A stretch of DNA of 64,000 nucleotides. Source: Saccharina japonica. Taxonomy: Eukaryota; Sar; Phaeophyceae; Laminariales; Laminariaceae. The stretch covers positions 1-64,000 of the forward strand of contig MEHQ01003384.1 in assembly GCA_008828725.1 (NCBI GenBank), written 5' to 3'. A program made the position numbers and the translations under genes. The notes under the pieces were generated by a model, which was given only the letters and a program-made list of their open reading frames with translations, was not told where the DNA came from and did no database searches. Shown piece after piece: positions 37,081 through 50,700 of the stretch (position 1 is its first letter; the number at the start of each line of letters is the position of its first letter).

Positions 37081-40000
37081 TGTCTGTGGTCGGTCGATCA
37101 GTATGTCCGTCTTGTCTGTTTTGTCCATCTATCCTTCTGTCTTTAGTTACATCTGCATGATTTGGAGATCGATAACTTAACTGACGGAAGTATCGATTGA
37201 TTCATTCATTCACCGGTTGACCTGTCGATTAATTGCTCGTACCTGTACCTACCTACCTAACGTTGTTGTTGTTGTTTCGCGCGGGCTCGGCGATGCGCCC
37301 CCCCCCCCCCCCCCCCAGGGGCTTTCGCTATCCTGGGGCAGCTGTGGCTGTTCGAGCAAGAGGGAACCGCCTCTGCCGATAAAGCTACCCTCACGTCCGC
37401 GGCGCAGCGGTTCAGCAAGGACCCGATGGCCACGGTGGGTGCCGCGGCGCGATTCTGCTATGTGTCTCGCGGCGCCGGATAGAGCGTGCAGTCACCCCGG
37501 TCGTGACGAAAACTCGTCGAAATAGCTTATCTCGCTGGTGCCGACGTCTTATTACATTATCACAGCGGCAGCACAGCAGTGGGGTCAAGTTTATCGCTCG
37601 AGCTACCGCGAGAAGCGAGAGCGCGGGGGGGGGGGGGGGTCCTCATTTTTTGTTTGCTTTAGTCATTTGCCCATTGACCGGGGGGGGGGGGGGGGGGGGG
37701 ACCCCGGGGCAAACGGGCCCGCCCCCCCCCCCCCCCGCCTGGATCCTCCTGATGCGCGAACAGCGGGTTGGTCTATGGTCATACGACTACGGCCGTGCCC
37801 GATATAAGTCCCCCCCCCCCCCTCCCCGTGTGTGTGTAAATGCTTTGCTCAAATACGTGTTGAGGGTCTGTACAGCTGTTGCTAGGACCTCTCGCCGCAA
37901 GGTACTTGTAACTGTCAAATTGTTTGCGTTGATGGATCCCGGTCGGTCTATCGGTCGATCGATCGGTCGATCGATCGGTCAGTCGGTCGGTCGGTCGGTC
38001 GGTCGCTTCAGCCATCTCGAAAGGGGTTCCTACTTTTTGGCGCCAAATACGTAAACATTGCTGCTGCTGGCGCTCGCTCATGCAGGTGAGGGGGCCGCAC
38101 GTGACGGCTGCATCGAGCTACAACGCGTGGTCGGCCATGACGAAGACGCTGGAAGCGAAGGCGCTCGTGGAGAGGAACACGAAAGGAGGGAAACGTCACA
38201 CGTTCCGCCTCAGCGCCGAAGGGAGGGAGCTCGCGGCTCGCATCGTTGAGGTGTGTGGTAGTGCTGGTGGATTGCGGTGTTGATGGTGTTGGTAGTAATG
38301 GCGGTGTTGGTTTTGGTGGTGTTGGTGGTGTTGGTGGTTTTGGTGTAGGTGTTGGTGGTGGTTTTGGTGTAGGTGGTGTTGGTGGTTTTAGTGTTGGTGG
38401 TGTTGGTGGTGTTGGTGCTGGTGTTGGTTGTATTGATGTTGTACGTGGTGTTGGCGGTGTTGGTTTCGGTGGTGGTGGTGATGGTGGTAGTGCTGCTGCT
38501 GGTGTTGGTGTTGGTGTTCGGGGAGTCTGGCCTTCGTCCCGCCATTTTTTTCAAAACTCTTTTTTTGCGTGTTGTGAAATAATCCTCTGCTGTCCGCTGG
38601 CGGTTCCGTTTTGGAGAGAATCGCAATGTTTACTGTACGTAAGCAGGTCCGCCTTTTTGTCCTCTTTTTTTCTATTTTTTTTCTGTACAGCAGTAGTTCT
38701 GCTTCCTTGTGGGGAGGGGCTTTATTCTTTTTTGTTTTCCGGTTGCTGGAAAACGCTCCTGCAGGAGGGGGGGGAGAGCACCCCGCGACAAAAGTGCGGC
38801 CAGTCCGGGCTACGTACGTATTGAAAGGGTCGCGTGGCGGCTCGGCGCAGCTCGGCGCAGCTCGGCGCTGCCACCTGGTCGTGCGCGGTGTTTTATCATT
38901 CGCTCGCGTGTGGTACACCCCGTCTTGCTTCTTCGCTCGAGCCCCCTTTGCGCGTTTTGTGACACTGCGGCGCCCTCGGCCTGCTAGCGATTACGAGACC
39001 GAGACCCCCTCGCCCCCTCGCGAGTACCAGCGGAAGTAGGTTCAAGAACGCTCAGTCGTAGGCGGGGTAGTTTAAGCGACGATGCTATTGCATGGGGTGG
39101 GAGTGGAATGCGAATTCAACGCTGGCCATTTTTGTTATCAAAGGAGTTTTTCACCTATTGCTGTACGTAGTCTTCCCTTCTTTTTTTGTTTCTATTTCCT
39201 AGTAAACGCCGTGGAACCTTCGAAGGGCTTTTTCCCCCCTACTGTACGTAGTCTTGCTTCTTTTTTTTTGTTTAGAATTCCTAGAAAAACTCCGTGGAAT
39301 AATCGGGAAAATTTGGAATTCCATTCATACTACGAGTACGAGTATTGATAGGTATCTAAGCTTTGAGCTTTCCATTTTTTTTAAGCTAGTAATTTTCCCT
39401 TCTGTTTTTTTTTCTCGTACGAGTATTAATTTGTTGACAAAGTTCTATTCAAGAAACCTTGGGGAAAAAAACTCGATAATAACATAATACCGGCCCTAGC
39501 TGCAAGAACTTAGTGTCAGCGGCCCGCAAAAAAAACAAAGCAAGGTTTGTGGCTGTTGGCTGGCAATGATAATCGCTTGTGTCTTGTGGTGCTCGATTCC
39601 ACTCAAGCGATGGAGTTTTTGTTTTCGTCCGGTTCCACTCAACAATGCGCGGATTCGCGATTTTTGTTTTTGTTTTTAGAGGCGCCATCAACCTGACCAC
39701 CCGTTGCCTCGTGTCCTCTCTCGGAGCCCTTCCCACACTCCCCTCCCCCCTTACCGCCTCCCCCCTGCGTGTTACTGGGAACTGCATGAAAACGTACAGC
39801 AGTATGCTACCGTATCAATAGCCTCCTGCCTGTTGTTGGGAAATATAGAAAAAATGCACACGGACGCTATCCTGTCAATGGCCTCCTGCTTATTGTTGGG
39901 GAATATGTAAATATGCGCAGTACGCCACCCTATACATACATATGCGTACAGTACGCTACCCTTTAGTCTATTGTATCAATAGCCTCCTACCCGCTTTTGG

Positions 40001-41358
40001 GCAATATGTAAATACGTGCAGTACGCTAGTACCCTGCTACCTTGTAGTCTACACCAATAGCCTACTGCCTGTTGTTGGGAAAATAAGAAGAAAAAAAAAA
40101 CTACCGTACGCTACGTATATACCCTAGAAGCAGTCTGTTTCGGGGAAGCAAACCACAAAAAAACGCGGCACTGCTGTAGGCTAATGGTGTATCACAACCT
40201 CTCCGCTCTCCGCCGTCAGGACCATCCCGACATATTTCGCGATTTCCACGACGCCTCCGGCGAGCCAAACGCGGACGACCTCCAGCCGCCCCCTCCCCCG
40301 CCCCCGCCCCCGCCGAGCCTTCCATCGGGCTCTCCCCCCGGGCCGCGCGCCAGCAGTAGCGTGCCGGGTGGCACCGCGTGCACGCGTAAGGCTCACGTGT
40401 CGGTGGCCAACCCCTATTTGCGCACGGCTCCCTCCATAGCGGCGGCGGGCGTTCCCGCCCGAAAGAGCATTACGTCTGCCTGGACGGGTAGGGTCAGCGG
40501 CGGGAGCGGCAACAGCATCGCCATCGGCAGCGGTAGAGGCAGCGCGGGGGGCGGCAAGACGAAGACGGCTCTCGCAGCGGAGGCTAGGAGGGCTAGGGAG
40601 ATTGCTTCTTCGGAGTTGGCGGCGGCGGCGGCGGGGACGATGGCGGTGCCCAAGAACATGGGGTCAGCCCACGACGGCGGCGGGGCCGCGAGGAAGAAGG
40701 CTGCTGGCGCCGCGGGGGAGGGGGTCCGCGCGATGGGAAGTGCGACTAAGCGGGCGAGGCTGTTGCAGGAGAGGTGCGTGCGCGTGCGTGAGTGCGTCCG
40801 GGGGGGGGGCGTTGCTTCTGCCGTCGTGTTTTGAAAAGCGTTCTTAGGGGGAGGGGGGAGTGGGCGGGGCTGTGGAGAGCAAGCTGGGGAGGGAGGAGGG
40901 GGATTGCTGCAGTCGGGCGGGCACGGGTTTGGTTGATCGAGTGGAGGTCCGTGTGTACCATGGGGCGAAAGTACGAAGCGACTATTAATATTAGTGTATA
41001 CTGATAGGTGCGATATCGAGGGTCGAGGGGTTTTCGTTTTTTTTTTTCGTTCTCTGAGGAGGTTGGACGGGCCAGTCATCCGACGTTTTTGTTGGACGCG
41101 ATTGGACGTGCTCGGACGCGATTGGACACGGATTTGTTTTTAAAGGCGCGTCGCGCATGGCTGGCGTGCACGCGTAAGTGAGTTACGCGGCAACGATTAC
41201 TTCTCATGTCGTGTCGCCCCGATGGAATGCGCTCACGGCGACGTTGACCCTACGTAACGCTGCCGTGTGTTGCTGCCTGCCTATCTTGCTGCCTGCCTGC
41301 CTGCCTGCCTTCCTTCCTGCCTGTCTGTCTGTATTTTCCCGCCTGCCTGCCTGCCTGT

Positions 41359-41426
<68 letters not shown>

Positions 41427-44400
41427 GCCTGCCTGCCTTCCTGCCTTCGTGCCTGCCGGCCTGCCGGCCTGCCGGCCTGCCCGCCCTTTCGCCTCCGCGT
41501 TGTTTCCGACAGCGGCGAAGTAAACTACGAGAAGAGGACGCGGCTTTACCAGCAGCTCGGTTCCACCGGCCCTCCTTCCAGCGGGGCAAACATCGCTGGC
41601 GTAGGCAAAGGCAAAGACGGAGGCAAAAAAGGTGCAGTCGGCAGCCCGCTTTTGGTCGCGCTGCAGCGGTGCGGCAGCAGGGGAGAATCGGGGAAGAAGG
41701 CGGGCGGGGCCGAGGAGAAGGAGAAGGAGGGGGACGGTCTCGATGCGCTCGGCCCGATGGACGAAGCCTGGTTGACGCTGACGCGCGGGGCGAGCGACGG
41801 GATCGCAGCGACGTCATCGCGGGGTGGTGGTGGTGGTGGTGGTAGTGGTGCAGGCCTTGCGTCTCCCCGCACAGAAGTCGGCGCCTCGCCCCGGAAGAGG
41901 TGTAGCGGCAGCAGCAGCAGCAGCAGCAGCAGAACCCTCGGCAGCGCAGAGAAGAAACGTTTCTTTCACCAGCAAAAAATCGGCTCCGTGGGCTCGATCG
42001 CGCTGCAACGAGGCGACAGGGGAAAACCAGGCGGTGGCGGTACGGGTACGGGGGCGGGGGCGGGAGCTGGTGGCATGGTAGTGGACATCTCCCTCAGCGA
42101 CGACGAAGACGACGCCCACGTAGTAGGTGTTGGGGCGTCTCAGGGGCGCGCGCCGCCGCCAAGCGCGAGGGCTCCGGTGTCTGCGGGGGACGTGTTGGAT
42201 GTGGATGGAGGCGCGGCAGGGGCGGAGGCAGGGGTAGGGGAAAGCGGAGGGGAAGAGGAAAAGGAAGGCGAAGAGGAAGGGGAAGGGGGAGAGGAAGAGG
42301 AAGAGGAAGAGGAAGGACTCGCCTACCGGGCTGTATTCCCGTGGCGGTCGGAGACGTGTTACAGGTCGCTGACGCGCGCCGGCGCCGACGGCTCCGTCTG
42401 CGGCGCGCTGGACTGGAGGGGCCGTCCTTGCCCGGCCTGGCTGCGGCAAGAGCTGAGCGCGGGCACCGTTGGGAAGAAAGGTGGGGGCATTTTTATCGTG
42501 GCAACGTTATGGTGGCACCGTTATAGGTGACATCGTTGTTTTGGCGTCGGTGTTTCGCTATTTTTTTCCCCGCTAGAGAGCGGTGGGGTGTCTTATGAAT
42601 ATGGTGCGATGTCTCCCGTGTGGAGACAATTTCGTCGACACGGCCTGTTGTTGGGGGGAAAAGTCGGAGAGAAGAATCGAGGCGGTATATTTTTTTGTTT
42701 TGTTTTTTATGTGCATGATGATTGCATGGTGCCAGACCTAGAGATGGAGGCGGCAGGCGGCATTCATTGTGGTGGGCACGGTATTATTGTTTTGCGTCGA
42801 GAAGCTCCCGGCGCGGTAGTTAGACGGCGTGTGCGCACGGTACGTGCATGAGGGTAAGGCCTCGCCCGGTGTTTTTTCCTTGAGACTTTAAGCTTTAAGC
42901 AACGCCTCTTGTGAGGATGGGATGGGTTGATAATCCGATCGGCCAAACGAAAGGAGAGTTGGTCACACGTGTTTCTTTTTCAGGCCTTCGTGTTGTTGAA
43001 ATACTCTTGCAGTTTTGTTTTTTTTCAACTTTTTTCTTGATAGGGCCGAGCTCTCTTTTTCTTTCATGATTTTCCGTTTTCTTTTGAAACTTTTTACCTG
43101 CCAATGACCCACGTGCTCCGTTCCGACATTGTAGGGACGCGGGGCTCTATCGTTATACATATGATACGACTGCGGCCATGCATGAACATGAGTGTACCCC
43201 CCCCCCCTTCCCCAATTTCCCGCAAATGACATGAGTACCCCCCTCCACGGCTCGAAAGGGATGCGTGGTCAATGGTCAAATGACTAAGGCAAGCAACAAA
43301 TGAGTACGCCCCCCACCCCACCCTCAATAGTCATCACGACTACGGCATGCATGAAAATGAAGTTACACCCCCCCCCCTCCCCGCCGCTGCTCGCGCTCGC
43401 TCGCTCCCCGCGCCCGCGTGCTATGTTGTCCATTCCTGGACGTCAGACCGCATGCTAGACGCCTTCGATCTGGTGCTGCTCGTCGACACCGGCGAGCCCA
43501 AGGCCCTGATCTCTTCCATCAGGGATGCCGCTACCGCCACCCGACAGAAACTGCGAAGGCGAGTGTGCGATGGCCTTGAGGGGTTTTGAAGGGGGAGGGG
43601 TGTCGGTGGCGTTTGCAAACAGGGATTACAGTAAATGTGGGCCCCGCTAACAAGAAACAACCTACTGCTGTTTGTGATGCTGCGAGCAAGGCTTCCTTGT
43701 AGAACCTTGTTGGTGCCACAGCCCCTTGAAGAAACCTTGAGCGTATGTAGGCTATTTTTATATACCTACCGTAGGGTTATATATTTTGGCGCTCGCCGCT
43801 ATGATAAGCACGAGTTTTTGATGTAAAGTTCTTAGCGTCCTCCAAAAAGTGAAGCTTGTGTTCTTACTTCGAAGTATTACTCGTAAGCTGTTTCTTATTC
43901 GTGGGCCTACAGACTGCTGCTGTATGTTCACGGCTATATAGAGTCATACTACGGTGGTAGTAGGGAGGGTGTACTTCATTTTTCATGGATGGCCGTAGGG
44001 GGTACTTTTTTGGGGATTTGATTTTCTGAGTGACTGGAGTGGGGGGGCAAACTGAATAAGAAAAAAGAGAAAACGGTAACAACACGTTTATAACATTGGT
44101 GGAACACCGGCTATGGCATTCTGGGACCGTTCCTTGCTCCGGTTCTGATACGTACGTACAATTGTTTTTTTTCAAGTCTGAATATTTGTTAAACTTGAGG
44201 TATACAGAGTTCCTCGTGTTAAGGCCCGTTATTATCGGATTTTTTTTTGTCCTAAATTTCCTACAGACAGTAGTACTCATTGGTCGTTTCTTGGTTTTGC
44301 GAATGAAGCGACTTGGGGGTATGTCTTTTTTTTTCTATTTTTTTTTTTTCTATTTTTCTGTTTTTCCTTTTTTTTGTTTTTCCTTTTTTGTTTTTGGGGG

Positions 44401-44724
44401 ACCAACAGTTTACCGTGACGTTTTTTTGTTTTGTTTCTCCCCTTTCTTACCCCCTCTGCATCGCCGCCCTATCTCAGGCGAGCCGAGTTTGCCGGTATGC
44501 CTATGCCGCACATGGGGCTGCAGGTGTATGTGACACGTCTCGAGGTAAGACTGTGCTCGTATGGTGTTTCGCTTAGAGGGGGGGCTGAGGGGGGTAGGGG
44601 GGGGGGGCTGCTCGGGTGCCATCTCGTGGTTCTAACAGTTTTACCTCCGCCCTTTTTTCAGATTTTGTTAGTTTGGACTAGGGGAGGGGAGGGGAGGGGA
44701 GGGGAGGGAGGGGGGGGGGGGGCG

Positions 44725-44786
<62 letters not shown>

Positions 44787-47700
44787 TGAGGGGGGGGTGG
44801 AGGAGGGGAGGGGGGGGGGGTGTACTCATGTTGTGCACGGCCGTAGTCATATGACCATAGACCCTCGCATCCCTACAATGCCGGGACGGAGCGCGTTGGG
44901 TTTTCACCAACCAGGCAGACATTGCTTGCACCAAGCGCGAAACGCCGTGGGGTATTGGGCGAGTCGCATGGAGGGTGAGCTGCATCCTGCTAAGAACCGC
45001 CTCTGAGGCGGACTTGCATATGGACGACAGCTTCAATGAGTTAATTTATTTTCTGGTGTGGCCACTTCCGGAGACAGCAATGGGTTTTACTATGTAACTG
45101 CCTCGCGGATGCCTTACCATATTAACACTACGTGATACGACCATTCCCCTTGTGCGGAGCAAAGGTTCTCCACCCCGCACAAATGATCTACTCGACCGCC
45201 AGCTTTGGTGACCGCCAAAAAAAAAAAAAAAAACGGCACCCTGGTTGTCTAGCCCACGCAGCGAGTGGCGTGTTTTACAGCGTCGTTGCCAACCGACGCC
45301 AACCCAACCTATAAATATATCATATATTTATAGGGGGGGGGGCTGGGGGAGGGGGGGGGGCAGGGATCGGCCATGCGCAGAGGGTTTCGCGGGCAATACA
45401 AAGGCGGTGTAGGGGAAGGAATAGGGGAGGGGTGATCGGCCACACCGCGATTGGGTCCTGCACAGAGGGTTTCGCAAGCGATACGAGGGCGGTGCAGGCG
45501 AGGGGATGGGGGGGGGGCGGGGGGCGGGGGCGTGTACTCATGTCGTGCATGGCCGTAGTCGTATGACCCTAGACCAGCGGTCGCCCCGGTGGTCTAACTG
45601 GTAGCCACGAAGCCTGTAGGGCCGGATGTCGAGGGTTCGATTCTCCCCATGGAGGTTTTTATTCTCAAATGACACCGTCTGTCGAGAGCGCATATTATAG
45701 CGTGGGTAAGCAAAATTCGACGAGAGTTGACGAGGGAAGAAAGTGCTGAAATCTTCTCGCGATAAAAATGCAAGGCAAGAACCGCAGTGGGGGAGGAGGG
45801 AGAGGAGCCTACTTTGTGACCCCGGATCTGAGTTACGACTAGGGAGAGAGAAAGACGGAAGTGCGAAGATAATAAATGGGATGGACAAAAAAAAAAAAAA
45901 AAAAAAAACCCTCGCATCCCTACAATGCCGGGACGGAGCACAACCAGGCAGACATTGCTTGCTTGCACCAAGCGCGAATCGAAACGTGAGGTGTTGGGTT
46001 TGGCGAGTCGCATGAAGGGTGAGCTGCATCCTACCAAGAACCGCTTGTGAGGCGGGCTGTCTTGCACATGGATGACAGCCTCCAACGAATTGACGTGATT
46101 TCTGGTGTGGTCACTTCCAGAGACAGCAATGGGTATCACCATGTATCTGCCTCGTGGGTGCCTTACCATATACACACTACGTGATACGATCATTCCCCTT
46201 GTGCGATGTTAAGGTTCTCCACCCCGCACAAATGATCTAACTCGACCGCCAGCCTTGGTGACCGCCGGAAAAAAATACGGTACCCGGGTTGTCTAGCTCA
46301 AGCAGTGAGAAGCGTGTTTTACAGCGTCGTCGCCAACCGACGCCAACCCAACCTATAAATATATATAATACATGTAGAGGAAAGAGAAGAGGAGGGGGGT
46401 GTAGAGAGTAAAGGAATAACGGGGAAAGGGGGGGGGGCTGGGTAGGAGGGGAGGGAGGGAGGGAGGGAGGGGAGGGAAGGAGGGGAGGGAGGGGAAGGGA
46501 AGGAGGGGAGGGAGAGGGAAGGAAGGAGAGGAAGGGAAGGAGAGGAAGGGAAGGAGAGGAGGGAGAGGAAAGGAAGGAGAGGAAGGGAAGGAAGGGGAAG
46601 GGAAGGGAAGGGAAGGGAAGGGAAGGGAAGGGAAGGGAAGGGAAGGGAAGGGAAGGGAGGTGAGGTGTGAAGGCGTGGGGGCGCACGTGCCATCTCGTGA
46701 TTTTGCAGCGTATCGTAAAGAACGTTGGGTTCGCACAGGGGTGGGTACTCGTTTTCTCGACAACGGTAGTAAGGGTGCTACTGTAAAATCGAACCGTTAC
46801 TTTTTCGGGAGGCTCTCGACCAGATCTTTCTGAAATAAGCTTTTTCGGTAGTGGCCAACCTTTCCGTTCTGGAGAAAAAAAACGATCGCACCCACTGTTC
46901 AAACTCAACGCTCTTTACGGTGGTCCCTTCTCTGTTCACGTATAATACGTGTTATACTTTGATCGATGCGCTGTGATTTTTTTATTTCTCTCTCTGTCTC
47001 TCGCTCTCTCTCTCTCTCTTTTCTCTCTCTCTTCTCTCTGCCTCTCTCTCTTCTCTTCTTTGTGCAGGTCGCTGATTATATGTGGGCGTGGCGCCGGCGG
47101 GGCGGGGAGAGCGGAGGCGGACTTGGAAGCGGAAGCGGTGCCTGCTTGCAGGAGGGGGCGAAAGCGGGGCTTCCAGGAGAGAAGATGCTCGTGGTGGACA
47201 GCATGGCGGAGAGGAAAAGCGCAGACGATATCGTCGGCAGCGTGGAGGTATATACGAGTATGATATGCACTTGGTACCATAGGAAACCCTATGTAGACGT
47301 TACGGACTGGACTTCCGTTGTGTGGGGACGAAAACACTTGAGGGAAGTTTGGCGAGCAATATTGCACTGCCTTATCTGCCTTATAGGGGTGGCGGCTTAC
47401 TTTTCTGAGCTCCTCGCATGAGGAGAGGAGCTCAATAATATACCATACACCCGAAACCACGACTTCGAAGCAAAAGGTTAAGGATGTTCACGCAAGCAAC
47501 GCGGCCAAACGTTTTGTAGGGGCTGGTTCTAAAATAATACTATTCATAATGCATTCTGTCTCCCTACCGTGGATCATTTCATGTAAGTATTGGATTGGAT
47601 GAGGCCTCCTGCGCCGGCAGGGGGTCCTCGCCTGGTATGCCCCCCCGCGCTGAGTGGACGCTTGGCTGGCGTATACTCAGCGCGCGGTTAGCACCTGTAA

Positions 47701-50700
47701 ATGATCTGGGTACAAAAACGTATGGATACTACTGCTGGGTGGGTGGGATGGTCTCAATAATTTCGTGACCAACTCTGCTCACGAGGTTTCGGGAGCGTTT
47801 CGGGAGCGAAGAAAATAAGTGACATCTCTGGGATACCAATTCTAAGACCTTCTGGGTCGAATCCGTGGTTCCATTATTTTGGACACTCCGATGCAATCGG
47901 CCATTTTACTAATGTATTCTGTCTCCCTACCGTGGATCATTTAATGTAAATATTGGTTTGGATGAGGCTTCCTGCGCCGGCCCGTGGTCCCGCCCATACT
48001 TTATTGTTACGTTGCCTTGTCTCTGTAGGTGACCACTGGTCAGGTGCAGAGTTGTCTCGCCCAAACTTCCTCAACACTGGATCCATCCTTTTCGGCGCAA
48101 AGCGCGGAATCGGTCATTTTGTAGGGGCTGGTCCCATAAAAATACTGGTACAGTCGTATATATATACGAGCAAAATTATTATTATAACCGGTAGTAACTC
48201 AACTGAGAAGCTCAGCTGGTCAGATTTTGTGAGATGTTTTTTTGCCTCAAAAGGAAAAAGCTAACTGCACCCCCCTACTCGTACTCGAACCTTGGGACGA
48301 GTCGGGGCACAAGTTCACGTTCTGTGGACGTACAGCTTTAGTGCAGTACGTATTAATAGTTAATGGGTTAAAATCCCTCAAGAACTACATTACAGGACAC
48401 CTCTAACAAGAAACAGGGAAGCAGGTCCAGGCTGGGGTTCTTATTTTGAGAGAGTGTGCTTTCTACACTAATTTCAAGATAGCGACTCTTAAAATTTCTT
48501 ATTGTCCTCCTAACTATCAGCCTGGCTTTCTTAGTAGCCTTATTCTTATTATTAATAGGTAGCCTGTACCACAACCATATTTTTTTTGCGGACAAACATT
48601 TCACACGCCTCGGGCAGACAGAGATCACAATCGATTCCCACTTTTGATGATCTGTTCGTATCGTAGATGTTTCAGGGCACGATAGTTTTCCCTGATCTGT
48701 ATGATCTGTATGATCTGTATGATCTGTATGATCTGTATGATCTGTATGATCTGTATGATCTGTATGATCTGTATGATATGTATGATCTGTATGATCTGTA
48801 TGATCTGTATGGTCTGTATGATCTGTATGATATGTATGATCTGTATGATCTGTATGATCTGTATGATCTGTATGATCTGTATGATCTGTATGAACTAGCT
48901 CATGTTGCCGGGATCATGCATGCGCCAGCCAGATACCTCGCCTTGGCGGGGTCGCTCCTTATCCAATACCACTCTGTCCCCAAGATATGAGGACCTTGGT
49001 ATTGATAGTAATAGTAACACTAACTGCATACACAGCCGTCAAATTCCAGCCAACGCGCAAGCCCTCTGTTTTACCGGTATGTAGCTGCTTTTCACCTCGC
49101 CGCGCGGGGACGATTTGTTTTGTACTTGTTTGTTTTTGTTTTGTTAACACGCAGGGTAAGAGGGGGAGGTACGTTAGCCAGAAGCGGAAGATGGCCCTCT
49201 GCGGACTGACGAAGCTCATCTATCTCCTGGAGGGGGAGCTGATAGGATTCAAGAAGCCCACGACGGGCGTGGACATGACGGGCATGTTTCGCACGGTGGA
49301 GGCGACCACCCAGGCTCAGGTATGACGCGCAACCCCTGCCCCGTTAGAGTCCAACCGGGTACTATATTACCGGCCAGGCCAGGGTGGTCGGAGCGAATGC
49401 GGACTCTCTATTCTACCACACCGCGCCCAAAAAAAAAACGAGGTTGGCACCCTCTCGAGCTGGCTGAGAGGGGTAGCTTACCACTTACCGGTATACCGGT
49501 ACACAATTATACACACTTATTCGAGAGGGAGAGTGGTTGAGGGCTCACTGGTGTGTGCCGGACGAGCAGAACTACAGCAGTAACCTTGACGCTATAAAGC
49601 CAACCAGACCCGGTCGACCGTTTCTTATCATTACAGTAGTAGTGGGTATAGGCCTATACAAGGCGGCATAATAGTGCACCCAGATTTTAACCGCCTTGTA
49701 TCGAGTGACCGCCCTTTTCGCGTATTCAGTACGAGGGTGGTTGACCGCCCTATTGAGCCTTGGTTACTATTAATACCCCCAGCAGGGCGGCAACCGCTTT
49801 TGTTATTACCCCCAGTAGGTTGAATGACATGAGTACACCACCCCCTCGCCCCGGCTGTAGAATGCACATTCGGATGCGATTCCCCCCCCTACTTTTGGTT
49901 GCGTCGCCTTTTCTCTTCTTCCGCTCACTCTCACTCGATCGTTCCGACTTAGCACAAGAACATCGATACGCGTTTGTGGATAAACATGAATGAACTGCAG
50001 AAACAGTTTTCCGGCTACGCTATTAATAGTGGGTACAACCTAAATAACAGGACGTTTTGGCCGCTACATTTATTTCGGGGGGGGGGGACACAGATAGTAA
50101 TCAGAACCTGATATGGTACCTAGACATACGGGTTTTGGGGTTCAGCGTGGGTTCTATTTACTGGTTAATACTGGTATGTAGTTATACCTATGATACGCGC
50201 GATCGAAGCATCGCACACAGCTTGCAGGTTTTGATGAGTTTCGACGAAATCTTCGATCTACTTGTTTGTTAATTTGCTTACATGTGTATGTAGTATGTAG
50301 ACGAACGTATGTACGTGTTCAGTAAAGTGTTGCAGGACCTTTCGGTCGGGTTCGACCCCTTTTTTCAATGCGGACGCCCTCGCCCCTCCCCCTACCCTCC
50401 TCCTTTTTTTGTGCTGCGCAGGGGTTCGCGGTGAAGATAACTCAGGGCCACGAAGGCACCGCCAACTTTCTTATGTCGATGTCGACTCAGGTGAATGCCC
50501 CCCCCCCCCCCCTCGTACACATTGCACTTTGCCTGGTACTTGTTTGAGCAGCAGTACTCATACGTATGGTGTAATACCATGTTTCCAGAATGAACTTCCT
50601 GGCCTATTTAGTACTGGTATTCTGTGTGTACGCAGGGTCGTTTTTTTTTTTCCTTTTCCTTGTCCTTATCTTTGTCCTTAGCGTTGTCCTTACCCCTAGA

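Noticed and set aside
38246..38824. Gly/Val-rich plus-strand ORF
   Set aside because: It reads through the GTTGGT array right after a MUS81 donor; repeat artefact.
41178..41512. Extension of the MUS81 exon upstream into a Cys/Leu/Pro-rich frame
   Set aside because: This is the CCTG microsatellite; the exon must start at 41513 to match the phase of the exon ending at 40773.
44431..45006. 191-codon ORF with a poly-Gly centre
   Set aside because: It joins a real MUS81 exon to the following donor and poly(G) run; only 44478-44544 is exonic.
48667..48990. D-L-Y repeat ORF
   Set aside because: A 9-bp minisatellite in an intron; MUS81 phases agree without it.
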